Source: Puccinellia tenuiflora
Taxonomy: Eukaryota; Streptophyta; Magnoliopsida; Poales; Poaceae
Assembly: GCA_012064385.1 (NCBI GenBank)
Contig: QRDG01000131.1
Location: 2,380,816-2,444,815, forward strand
Direction of reading: 5' to 3'
DNA length: 64,000 nucleotides
The translations under genes were made by a program, and so were the position numbers. Numbering within the stretch: the first letter of the stretch is position 1; each line of letters begins with the position of its first letter. Below are positions 10,919 to 21,400 of the stretch, piece by piece. The notes beneath the pieces are model-generated. The model saw nothing but the letters and a program-made list of their open reading frames with translations, was not told the DNA's origin and ran no database searches.

Positions 10919-11991
10919 CTAGAACTTGTAGTGGGATTCATTTGCCTTCTTGAAGACCCCAGCCTGGGCAGAAGCAGCACCATCAGAGGTCACGGCAACA
11001 ACGATGCAATCCTTCACCTGCTGGGTGGTAAAAGGAAATTTCTTGTTCACAATGGAGTTGAGGTATGCAGCTGCTCCTTCACGTATCAGGGCACCAATAC
11101 CATCAGTTCTTGTGTTTGAGAGTGCATCGTGCATATTTCCTAGCTTCTTGCCAACGATCATACTGCAGGCAGCGCCAAATGTCTGGCCGATGTTGCCAAG
11201 TGAGCCAATAGCTGCAACTATAGCATCTGGGTGGCCCTTCCAGTAGCTGCATTTCGGGCAAAACGAAACCATTTTAGTATGATTGCTTTGTGATGTTGAT
11301 ACTTATGGATTGCACTCATTCTAGCTCTTACTCGCAGGATCCAATGAATTCATGCTTCTTTGGAATTTCAGGGACATCATGGGAAGGTGTACTTGGGGTG
11401 CTCGGGGTAGTGCCGTATGTTGGCGTCGGAGTAGTGCCGTAAGTTGGTGTGGGTGTCGTGCCGTAAGTTGGTGTCGGCGTCGGTGTTGGTTTGTAGCCTC
11501 CTCCTGACCCATGCGTGGGAGTTGGGGAGCCCCCATCTGGTAAGATATACATGATTGCAACTATTATTACTGTGAAATAGTATTGGGCATTTTCCTGATG
11601 TGTTTGGATGGTCACAGAAATGTGACACAACTAGATAGCATGCTTACGAATTGATCAAGAGATGCATGAAGTTGCTTTGCATAGTTCTCAAAACTAACTG
11701 TTTAGAAAGGACGCTGTGAAGGTTCAACATGAATTTTCTTTCATACATGCATCAGCTAGGTAGATGCAATATGCAGTGATATTCTTATCCAAGAATCACC
11801 TTAACAGATGCAGAGCAACAGTACTGTATGAAGTAATAAATACAGTGCAACACAGAAGGATGGGGTTAAACTATACAGTGGGGCGCAGAAGAGTATGTCT
11901 TCTGTTCATTCAACTCCCCCAGGCTCCTGCATGAGCTCAATGAAACAAGCCCCACCAAGACAGCACTGATCAGAAGAACTTTGCCACCCAT
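10919..11991 (-). CDS. PROTODERMAL FACTOR 1-like extracellular proline-rich protein
   Basis: Three exons (11991-11877, 11536-11332, 11246-10919) with GT/AG introns encode about 215 residues. Residues 1 to about 22 (MGGKVLLISAVLVGLVSLSS) form a signal peptide. The middle has a Gly/Pro/Thr-rich part with three PTPTYGTT repeats, typical of a wall protein. The C-terminal domain carries a GSCDYW motif, the invariant-looking ALSNTRTDGIGAL and KFPFTTQQVKD, and a short tail. Domain order and these motifs match plant PDF1 proteins, which are secreted to the epidermal cell wall of shoots and floral organs. The first junction is phase 1 (a TAT codon split after T) and the second completes a GAC codon, so the frame is intact. 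The family link is by motif recall. Epidermal expression is inferred from the family. Confidence 0.85.
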
Positions 11992-12080
11992 AATGCTCTC
12001 AGTGTGTGCAGAGAATGACAGAACTGAACTGGTAGTGGTACTGATGCTTGAGTTGATGTACTGAAGGGTGTCTGGGTGCC

Positions 12081-12090
12081 TATATATACA
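12081..12090 (-). promoter_or_regulatory. TATA box of the PDF1-like gene
   Basis: TGTATATATA on the minus strand lies about 90 bp upstream of the start codon, which fits a plant TATA box with a short 5' UTR. No perfect L1 box (TAAATGYA) was found upstream. An AATTAATG-containing palindrome at about 12176-12190 might serve a homeodomain factor. Confidence 0.65.
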
Positions 12091-12099
12091 CATGAGAAT

Positions 12100-12767
12100 G
12101 GCACTCTACAGTTTCGTTGATATGATATTGTATGCATGGATCTGTATATGTTCATCACACTGTTAGTAGTTGGCGATCAATTAATGATCTGGAATCGTCC
12201 AGCTAGCTCGGCACGACGGTGATCGGCTCGGTCTCTCTGAATTTAGCATGATCAAACTCCCAACTGTGAGTATTTTAACCGAATTTCCTTAACTGAAATT
12301 TTGGCTAGCTACCTTATACTGGTGGGTGGTAGGGAACACTGATCCTTGGAGTAGGCCTTCACATTAATATCCCCTCTCCCTGTGTTTTGGACAGGCGTCC
12401 TTTCCTTCCACACGGAATGGAGGCCTCTCCGGGTCCCTGAAGATTTAATGGGGATCGGCGCTCGCCACCTACTCGGTGTACTTAACTTCGATGCATCGAG
12501 CTGGATTTCATGCCCTGCCTCCAGAATTGAATTTGCCAAATTCAGTGGAAACATGGTGTGATATGCTTCTTTGGTTCTGTTGGAGTTACAGTTGAGGAAC
12601 CTTGAATAGAGAATGGACCCAGATCCTCTACTCGCGCCAAGAGGCGATTGGCCCTGAGCACTGAAGCTCCATGTGACCTCTCGTGCATTTGCCGGGCAAA
12701 GAGATTTGAAGCGCCAGCAACAGTAGCCAGGAATCTCACTCACTGGCTTTCAAAGGGTGTACTGTTA
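12100..12767. other. Upstream region of the PDF1-like gene, no second gene recognised
   Basis: A 144-codon minus-strand frame (12309-12743) spans part of this stretch but resembles nothing recognisable and has no splice context. Left unannotated as a gene. Confidence 0.45.
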
Positions 12768-13537
12768 GAGCATCTCTAACAGATGATGTAAATTAGAACG
12801 TCTAAAATCAGTTTTACGGCACACAAAAGTAGGTTTTAGGACGCTGGAAATTGTAAAATAAGGCATAAGAAAATTGTCTGTCGCAGCAGATGATGTAAAA
12901 TAGGGCATCCAAATATGTGTTTCTTCTCCACAAGTGCATACATATTGAAACAAATAATATCAAACTCATCTCCGATGAATCCAAAACGAATAAAACACAA
13001 ATAGTACTTAATTAGTACATAGTTCATCAATTGTTAGCATAAAAATCAATACCAAAACTATCAAATAGGACATAAAGTTCATCACACACAACATCAAACA
13101 TAGAGATGAAACTAGTGGTTTTGTTGGCCATTCCATGTCCACCACTACTCAATGAGATTTTTTTTTGAAGATTTTCATGCTTATCCGAATCTCGAATGTC
13201 ATGGTACATCTCAAGAAAGTGTCGGATTCGGTCTTTCCTTCTTCGCGGCCGCACCGGTTGTCGCATTAGGTCAGATGAGGTATAATCTAAAAAAATCCAC
13301 GTTCATTCTCAATGATCATGTTGTGCATGTGCATGATCAGGCTGTCATGGTGGACCAAATGATCTATTTTTTTCAAAACCTAGTAGGTCCTCGCACAATA
13401 GTAAATTGGGTTTACAAAATCCCAAAAGCCCTCTCCACATCTTTCCTATCCGTTGCTTGAGCATTATGGAAACCAAGTTTTTTCTTACCTTGGGGGCTTG
13501 AAATTGACTTCAAAAAAATAACCCACTTCGGATATAT

Positions 13538-13545
13538 CCTATATG
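13538..13545. repeat. Target site duplication, left copy (CCTATATG)
   Basis: Perfect 8-bp copy of 14584-14591 bounding the hAT-type element. Confidence 0.9.
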
Positions 13546-14583
13546 CATAGTTTAAAAAACCGGACCGGACCGCCGGTTGAACCGGAAAAAACCGGAACCG
13601 GCGACCTCGCCCGTCTGTTAAGCGCACTGGACCGGCCCCGCTGGCGCGGGAAAAACCGGCCGGTTTTCTGTTAAACCGGCGAACTGGCGGTTTTGGGTGA
13701 GCCGGCCGGTTCAGTGCCCGTTCCGAAATTACCCCTCGTTGTAATTGTTTTTGGCTGAAAAAAAGAGGGGCAAAGTTGGAAATACGCAAAAGAAGCTAGG
13801 TTTTGCTCTGTGGACGATTGGATCGACTCGATCCGTGCCAATTTTCTCCCTTTGCCCAGCCGCCACAGAGAAAGGGAGTAAGAGATGCGGGGACGGCGGG
13901 ACGCCATGGCCGCCGCTTGAGACCTCGAGGAGCTCTGCTCCACGCCTCCGCGCCTCCACAGGCGGGGGCCGCAGGCCGCTGTCCGCCGGCCGTCCGCAAC
14001 ATCGCCGCCTCGCCGGCCGTCCGCAGCTCTGCATCACCGGCCGTCCACAACTGTGCATCGCCGCCGTCGGCCGTCCAGTCCAGACTCCAGAGCTCTGCAT
14101 CGCCGGCCGGCCGCACTAAGTAGTGGTAAATATTATCAACTTTTCTTGTCCGGCCGTCCATAGTCCATAACTCCATACTCCATAGTCTTGTGCTGTGAAA
14201 TCTTGCGATGCTTCTGTATATAGCTAGTGTATGACTGAGAACCTGTTCAAATTAGATGCGATATTTGTTGTTAGGCAGAGATTAGATTGCTATATGTTGA
14301 TGCTGTATTTGTTTTGGGAATGTATGCAGTGTTAAATGGATTCGTCCGAGACGCCTATCACGGATGGCACCTCGGCACCGCTAGAGACCCAATCTTCACA
14401 AGCGCAGCAGACAAGAACACGAATTTATTTAGATACATATTTGTCCTATTTTGTGATAGAAAAAATATTATTTTACAGGTTAAAAAACCGGACAGTGAAC
14501 CGGGTGAACCAGTGGTTCGACCGGTAAAAACCTGAACCGAGAGGCTGACCGGTTCGATTACCGGTCCGGTTTTTTAAACTATG
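13546..14583 (+). mobile_element. Non-autonomous hAT-type element with 8-bp target duplication
   Basis: Terminal inverted repeats CATAGTTTAAAAAACCGGAC (13546 onward) and its complement (ending 14583) are flanked on both sides by the same 8 bp, CCTATATG (13538-13545 and 14584-14591). An 8-bp duplication is the signature of the hAT superfamily. The 1038-bp body has a GC-rich 5' block followed by an AT-rich intron-like part. A short plus frame starting at 14336 (MDSSETPITDGTSA) resembles the low-complexity N-terminus of hAT transposases. The rest of a transposase is missing, so the element looks like an internal-deletion derivative. It interrupts the Harbinger transposase pseudogene. Confidence 0.85.
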
Positions 14584-14591
14584 CCTATATG
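14584..14591. repeat. Target site duplication, right copy (CCTATATG)
   Basis: Perfect 8-bp copy of 13538-13545 bounding the hAT-type element. Confidence 0.9.
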
Positions 14592-16149
14592 TAAGGTAGT
14601 GGCCCATCTGCCTAAGTTGTATGTGCGGCCATTTGCTTGATACTCCACCAGTGGCGATTCGACATTGGCTAACTTTGCAAAGAGCGGTGACCGCTAGAGA
14701 ATATTGATGTCATTGCAAGATCCAGACATCCCAAAAATGCATGTCAAATCCATGCATCCGGATCGACCACGGCTTCAATAATGATGGTGGCATCCTTGTT
14801 TTGTCCTTTCAACTATCCATGCCATGTTGCAGGGTAGTTCTTCCACCTCAAGTGCATGCAATCAATTGAGTCGAGCATATATAAGTGAAAACCCATGTGC
14901 TTTCTCCAGAAGCATGCGAATGTCCTGGTACATTGAAACCCTTACACACTAATGGGTGTAAAGAAATAGTACGACCCTCTACTAAAGTGGGTTGAAAGGC
15001 ATGTCTGCCTAATCTATGCTGGGTAGGTACTCTATTTAACAGTACATGATGTCCCCGCATAACTTCTTGAAGTATTTCTCATACAATGGGTTCCTTGCTC
15101 CCAAATAGTATGGCCCCAACACTGCAACCACCATATTTGCAAACCGCTTCACACATTTGATGGAAGTGCTCTCTTCCATTGCCAAGTGATCATCAATGAG
15201 ATCTGGAACCATATGCCTCATACGCAATGCGGCAGTCACCTTATGTATATTGGTATGTCCAGTGCTCTGGCGCAATTCCTCCTCTGCTCAATCATGTTCG
15301 TTCACACAACTGGCAATGTGAAGGAACAAATTAGTAGAAAGTATCGCTCTGGATACACCGATTTGGATTAAAATAGTTTAGCATCAGTTTATTGTGCCTA
15401 TCTTGTCTCATCATATGAATCACCTCACGCACCGAAAAAGGAACCACCATGCTTCATCCTCTTGTTCTTGTGCATTATCAAGATCAAAGCAATGTCCTCC
15501 TCTTCTGACAAGGAATCATCAAACAAGCTCATCTATAATACAATAACTTTGTTGTGACAAATTACTTCCACGTCGGTACAACAAAGTTGGGAAATGATTT
15601 TTTTTACCTTTGAGCCTTTTCCTCGAACACCTAGTGTGCATGGAGGAAGATTCCGTCCATATGCTCATCGTCGGCTAGGAATGACCTCGTTGACGCCTGG
15701 AGGTATAGGTTGATGCTATAGCCAGTGTCCGGTCCAAGAGCTCTGAAGGAGCGGCGATAGCCCCGTGGTCGGTACCGATCATGACGGTGGTGTGGTCAGT
15801 GGAAGCGACGGAGGGGCAACTTGTCAGAATCGAGCGGTTAAGGGGCAGTGGCGGATCCCGGTTCGTCGCGGATGCAGGGATGTAGCAGCCATCTGATGCG
15901 GAGGGATCAGGCAGCCAAGTCGAGGTTGAGCCGGGGGCGGACGACTGGCCAGTTGCGTTGGCGGCCGAGATTCCGCCATCGGCGGCCGGGGGAGAGGCGG
16001 GTGCGGGGGACAAGTTTCATGCGGGCGGTTCAGTTGCGCGCAACATACATTTTTTTACGGCAACATCTCTCGGCTGTTATAGATTTGCATCACAAGAGGC
16101 AAAATATGGGATTGCCCCGAATTTTTTGCAGCACTAAGTAGAAATAGAG

Positions 16150-17243
16150 CATGTGTTGAGCATCTTTTTTGGATTCAATTCCTTAATAATAGTTTTTTGA
16201 CGTACTTATCCTATTGTAAAGTTTTCCTTATGTTCCGTGACCCTTGTGGGGAAAAGGAGTTTGTCCGAGAGGCAATGCTTTGTGGATAAGGCTTTGGGAA
16301 AGATTCGGGTGCCTCCAAGGTAAGGAGTAGTTTTGAATTGGTTTGTAAAGGTTCGGTGAACATTTTAAAGGGTCACATTAGTGAATTGAGGCACATTTCT
16401 AGCGTGGAGGCTCGAGGAGAATAAGGTGACCAAATGACTGAACTCCTGAAAGAACATGAAGACAGTTTGTTACTTATATAATATAAACTATATTATGAAG
16501 AGAAAATCGATTAATTTAGCAAAAAGCTGTTGTAATTGTGCATTAACGAAACATCTAAGTGAAAGATGATGCCGACTGATCCAAATCCTCTACTATTTGT
16601 AGTGGATGTTATTTCAGGAATCAGTACTTGAGTATATACTGTCCCCAGAAAGAAAACAATTATATATTTCAAAGCAAAAAAAAAACACTTGGGAGAGCAG
16701 AGGGTTTAGTCAAATGGAAATGACGATATACATACGCATGTAGTATTATAGAGAAGGTCTTACGTATATTTGGTCTAACACCATATCTGTCATATACTTA
16801 ACGTTTTTTCATCATCAAAATTTAAATAGCCAGCTAAATCCTTACAGACATGAAACCCTAAGCTGTTGAATAAGTTTTGTGATCACAGCTAAGACCGATA
16901 TTCTAGTATGACTAATAGCTCCACTTATAACATATTTTCATCTACTCTTCTTATGTAGCATATATGCTGTTCAAATAATTTGGAATTTGGATGCTAGATA
17001 ATAAACAATAAAAAAACAAAGCCCTCCCACAAATTTACATGTTAATGTTTTCATATAAATATGTATGGCATTGGACAATTCAGGCAACATAAGAGGCATA
17101 CATTTATTTTGGCAAGTACTATATTTTATGCACAGATCGTTTGTTTGTATATGGAGGAACTAAGTAGTACAAAACAAGTTGGGGTTACAGATCAGAAAAT
17201 ATTAAGCTCCTGTAAGCTGGGAGAATACATACAGAAAAAACAT
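16150..17243. other. No gene recognised
   Basis: AT-rich spacer. About 16230-16440 is a more GC-balanced patch that looks repeat-derived but could not be assigned to a family. Confidence 0.45.
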
Positions 17244-17672
17244 TTGAGAGGTATTCTTCAGGATTTAAGAAGTACGCTTTATCCCATTTCAGACGACAGA
17301 AATTCTTTCTGGACACAGGTACATGTTCCATTAGACGAGTAACTTCAGCTTGACTCTCTTGCATCTGTCCAAGGTTTTCCTGTTTACAAGCCTAGTGGTA
17401 TTAAAATTCTGTACAAAAAAAAGCATCATCAAAAACAAGTAACTGAGATAGTTACCAAGTATGAGTACAAGAAAGCTCTGTAGAAACAGCGGCCATCTCC
17501 ACGAGTTCTTCTGAAGTGCACAGTAAACCAAATATACGTCAATGTTTCTAGCCTTCTAACATGAAATTAGCCCCCCCCCCAAACCATGAAATTTGTTGCA
17601 TGCAAACAAACCTTGATCGTTTCCCGGAAGATGGGCTTTGAATGTTTCTGAACCAAATCCAAGAGTCGCTTC
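17244..17672 (-). pseudogene. Otubain-like cysteine protease exons, truncated
   Basis: Three minus-strand exon-like blocks are joined by plausible GT/AG sites. Block 1 (about 17672-17612) reads RLLDLVQKHSKPIFRETIK. Block 2 (about 17560-17456) contains FRRTRGDGRCFYRAF and ends in SYL. Block 3 (17379 to about 17244) reads ENLGQMQESQAEVTRLMEHV and later KWDKAYFLNPEEYLSN. The GDGxCFYR motif with its Asp and Cys is the catalytic signature of OTU deubiquitinases of the otubain type. The usual Asn of GDGNC is Arg here, which is unusual. No C-terminal part with the catalytic histidine follows, since the frame runs to a stop soon after block 3. It is either a truncated gene copy or a gene whose later exons lie elsewhere. 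A possible first exon lies at 18168-18100. Confidence 0.6.
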
Positions 17673-17702
17673 TCCCATAGGAAGAATCAGTATCACAAAA
17701 AA

Positions 17703-18041
17703 GAGGCAGAATCAATGATATACAAGACTCATATAAATTAAAGTTGGATTTGAACAAGTAATGCTGAAGCATGGGGCACAGAATTGGTAAGCCTAACAGA
17801 CTCTTTTATGGTTTTCACTCACAAATCGTCCACTTAGGCACTTGGGTGGAAAAATTATTTGAAGATAGTGGGGAGGCAGAATCAATGATATACAAGACTC
17901 ATATAAATTAAGGATGGACTTGAACAAGTAATGCTGAAGCATGGGGCACAGCATTGGTAACCTAACAGACTCTTTTATGGTTTTCACTCATGAATCATCC
18001 ACTTAGGCACTTGGGTGAAAAATTATTTGAAGATAGTGGAA
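17703..18041. repeat. Tandem duplication, 170-bp unit
   Basis: Copies 17703-17872 and 17873-18041 share GAGGCAGAATCAATGATATA and run collinear with about ten differences. The array lies between the possible first exon and block 1 of the otubain-like gene, so it is probably intronic. Confidence 0.9.
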
Positions 18042-18099
18042 AAAACCTATGTTTCAATAAGTAAGGATTATCGATTGTTGTTATCAGAGGAGCAGCTAC

Positions 18100-18168
18100 C
18101 TGGAGTCCGGCGGCTGCTTGGGAGGAGCCTAGTCGTATATTGTTGTCTCGTATACTTCTCCTCTTCAT
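18100..18168 (-). other. Possible first exon of the otubain-like gene
   Basis: An ATG at 18168 opens 23 codons ending at a good donor, CTCCAG|GTAGCT (18099), phase 0. Directly upstream are site II-like promoter motifs. The short peptide (MKRRSIRDNNIRLGSS...) is not itself recognisable, so the link to the downstream exons is by position only. Confidence 0.4.
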
Positions 18169-18184
18169 GCTCTGCCTCTTCTAG

Positions 18185-18225
18185 GTCACTGAGATGGGCT
18201 GGGCCTTATGGGCCAACATAACGGT
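18185..18225 (-). promoter_or_regulatory. Site II-like promoter cluster
   Basis: TGGCCCATA, GGCCCAGCCCATC and neighbouring GGCCCA-type motifs fall within about 40 bp on the minus strand, upstream of a candidate first exon. The Copia element starts at 18252, only some 30-60 bp further upstream. Confidence 0.5.
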
Positions 18226-18251
18226 TCAACATTGATCACAAGGTGTAAAAG

Positions 18252-18392
18252 TGTTAGGGAAATAGCAACTTGTATTCCGAGGGCCAGAGGCCACAATATA
18301 TAGTACATGTATAGGTGACAAATATGCAGAAAACTCCTTATAGAATGGGGAAACTATACAGGTATACATGGACACATAATACAACTCTAACA
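18252..18392 (-). repeat. 3' LTR of the Copia element
   Basis: 141 bp, TGTTAGGG...CTCTAACA in plus orientation, flanked outside by AAAAG. Confidence 0.95.
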
Positions 18393-18405
18393 CACCCCCC
18401 CTCCC
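18393..18405 (-). promoter_or_regulatory. Polypurine tract of the Copia element
   Basis: GGGAGGGGGGTG on the minus strand directly precedes the 3' LTR. Confidence 0.85.
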
Positions 18406-18409
18406 AAAC

Positions 18410-21400
18410 TCATGGTGGATCCACAACACTGAGTTTGGAGAGATAAAATCCATGCTGCGCTCTAATCTGGGCCTTCGTGAANAAAAATCCGCCAACCGCA
18501 GCTCGGAAGGCACATACTGAAGAGCAATAACCTGATCCTGCACACTAGCGCGTACAAAAGAAGCATCAACACCAATATGCTTGGTAAGCTCATGCTTCAC
18601 AGGGTCACGCGCAATACTGATAGCAGCTGTACTGTCCGACAAGAGGGTAGTAGGTGTTGTAACAGAAACACCAAAATCCTCCAATAGCCAAGTCACCTCT
18701 GCCGTCAGAAGAGCCATAGCTCGCAACTCAGCCTCTGCACTCGAACGTGATACTGCAGTCTGTTTCTTCGTCTTCCAGGCAATGAGAGAACCACACAAAA
18801 AAAACACAGTAAGCAAAAAGTGAGCGGCGATCTGAAGGATCACTAGCCCACGTAGCATCCAAATAGGCATGGAGCTGTAACGAGCTAGAACGGGGAAAGA
18901 AGAGACGGTGTGATATCGTGCCACGAAGATATCGTAGAACACGAAGAAGGTGACTATAGTGAACTGAAGTGGGAGCAAAAACAAACTGACTCAGAATATG
19001 GACAGGATAGGATATGTCCGGACGAGTGACAGCGAGATAGACAAGACTCCCAACAAGATGACGATAATGCATCGGATCGGACAAGGGATCACCATCAGAA
19101 GCACGAAGGTGGACATTGAGCTCCATAGGAGTCTCAACAATACGCTCATCAGTAAGAGCAGCACGAGCAAGAAGATCCTGGATATACTTTTCTTGAGAGA
19201 TAAAGAAACCATCAGAGGTAGAAGAAACCTCAATCCCAAGAAAATAGCGAAGAGGACCAAGATCGGACATAAGAAACTGCTCACTAAGACGTGCCTTGAC
19301 AAAGTCAATATACTCAGAGTCGTCACCAGTGATGATCATGTCATCAACATAAAGAAGAAGAAGAAGAGTCCAACCACGAGCAGAAAGGTGAACAAACAAC
19401 GCTGAATCGTGAGCACTAGGAGAAAAACCAGCAGCAGTCACCACAGAGGCGAAGCGCTCAAACCAGGCGCGGGGGGCTTTCTTAAGGCCATGCCATCAGG
19501 AACAGAATACACAGGTGGAGGCTGCATATAAACCTCCTCACGCAGCTCACCATTAAGAAAGGCATTCTTAACATCAAGCTGAGACACAGACCAGTGTCGA
19601 ACAGAGGCCACGGCAAGAAGTGTGCGAACAATGGTCATATGGGCCACAGGAGCAAATGTCTCATTGTAATCACGACCATGCTCCTGCTGGAAACCCCGAG
19701 CCACAAGACGAGCTTTATAACGCTCAAGAGATCCATCAGAGCGAGTATTAATCTTATAGACCCACTTACATGTAATGGGACGAACACGGGGAGGAAGAGA
19801 AACCAGATCCCATGTACCAGTGCGCTCAAGAGCAGCAATCTCCTCTGCCATCGCAAGGTGCCATTCAGGATGAGCAACAACATCGCGATAAGAGGTCGGC
19901 TCAACAACAGCCGAAAGACCATAGTGGTCAGGAGAATAGCGTTCAAGGGGAGGACAAGGCCTAGCCCGAAGACCATAAGTCGGCTGAGTAGAAGAAGATG
20001 ACACACCAGATGTAGTGGGCACATCAGTGGACTCATCCACAACACGTGGACGGCGTGTGTAATGGAAGGGAAAAGAGGGATGGAGAGGAATCACCGGAGG
20101 TGATGGAGGTGGGGAGGGGGAAGACACTGGTGAGGGAGGTGGAGAGTCAGGCGACAAGGGAGAAGAAGACGCCGATGACGTAGGAGAGGATGGAGGCGGA
20201 ATAACAACAGTGGGTCTAGGAGGAATAGAAGTACGAGGCACTGGGAGAGGTGTATCAGGAAAGGTGAGAAAAGATGTCGTCAACTGAAAATGTCGAGGAG
20301 GATGGACGCGGGTAAAAGGAACAAGACTCATCAAAAGTCACATCCCGGGAAATCCGCATCCTACGAGCGACGGGATCCCAACACCGATAACCCTTATGCT
20401 CATCACTATATCCAAGAAAAACACACTCAACAGACTGAGCGGTAAGTTTGGTGCGTTCACGGGGGGCAAGAAGAACATAACAAACGCAACCAAACAAGCG
20501 AAGCGCCAAATAATCAGGAGAACGATCCGAAAGATGCTCGAGAGGAATACCACCCTACAGAGCAGCAGAAGGCTGAATATTGATTAGATATGTGGAAGTG
20601 GAGACATCCTCAGCCCAGAAGTGAGGCGGAAGGGAGGCGGAAATCATCATCGCACGAGCCGTCTCAAGAAGGTGGCGATGCTTGCGCTCAGCGACGCCGT
20701 TCTGAGCATGAGCACCAGGACAAGAGAACTGAGCAAGAGTACCCTGCTCCATAAGAAAACCTCGCAACATCTTAGAGATGTACTCACCAGCAGAGTCAGC
20801 ACGGAACACACGAATAGGCGTAGAGAACTGAGTGTGAACCATCGCAGCGAAACGCTTATATATAGAGAGGACCTCACTACGGGAAGACATAAAGTAAAGC
20901 CAAGTGTAGCGAGAGAAATCATCTATAAAAATAATATAGTATCGGTGGCCCCCTTGTGAAGCAAAGGGAGCCGGACCCCACACATAGGAATGAACTAAAT
21001 CAAAAGGACGCTGAGACACTGACTCACTAGTAGAATACGGCAACTGAATCTGTTTGCCAAGACGACAACCCTGACACTGTAAAGAGACATCTCCTGAGAC
21101 AGACCCCAGAAGACCTCGACGAACTAATGACGATAGACGAGAGCCACAAAGATGACCAAGTCGATGATGCCACCGCTGGAAGGAGCCGGTAGCTGAAGCG
21201 ACGAAAGCAGAAGAACTGGCGGTAGTGGTGGCAGCGGAAGGAACACGAAGCCGGTCTAACTCCCAGAGCCCTGGAGAATCACGGAGCCGAGGGCCAGCCC
21301 CAACCAGAGCACGCGTGCGACGATCCTGAATAGAACAAGAATCAACATCAAGAATGACACGACAACCAGAATCAGTAAGCTAGGCAGCAGAAAAAAGATT

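Larger units (their letters stand above)
13040..15480 (-). pseudogene. PIF/Harbinger transposase pseudogene (Plant_tran type)
   Basis: In minus-strand order the pieces are: a helical region DLIDDHLAMEESTSIKCVKRF (about 15200), the first catalytic block DSIDCMH (about 14860) followed by PATWHG and DATIIIEA, then VEYQANGRTYNLG (about 14640). The sequence then breaks at the hAT insertion and resumes with IYPKWVIFLKSISSPQGKKK, the RKDVERAFGIL block holding the third acidic residue (about 13425), and the HNMIIENER tail (about 13310). Many frameshifts and stops interrupt it. This lineage differs from the ALP1-like gene at 4-5 kb, and unlike that gene it keeps the VERAFG glutamate. Confidence 0.8.
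12768..16140 (-). mobile_element. PIF/Harbinger element, decayed
   Basis: The left end is placed at 12768, after a TTA target triplet, with GAGCATCTCTAACAGATG, a Harbinger/Tourist-like terminus. The right end is not sharp and is put at about 16080-16140, where AT-rich sequence with a similar TTTTTACGGCA segment follows a GC-rich block. Inside is a minus-strand transposase pseudogene, itself split by a hAT-type insertion at 13546-14583. Confidence 0.6.

Noticed and set aside
12309..12743. 144-codon minus-strand frame upstream of the PDF1-like gene
   Set aside because: No recognisable domain, no splice signals, composition like the surrounding spacer.
13671..14176. Several overlapping frames of 90-126 codons on both strands in the GC-rich part of the hAT-type element
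   Set aside because: Low-complexity CCGGCCGTCCGCA-type repeats open all frames. No conserved motif is present.
16230..16440. Possible small RNA or satellite-like patch
   Set aside because: Only a vague resemblance to retroelement leader sequences. No repeat partner or structure could be shown within the window.
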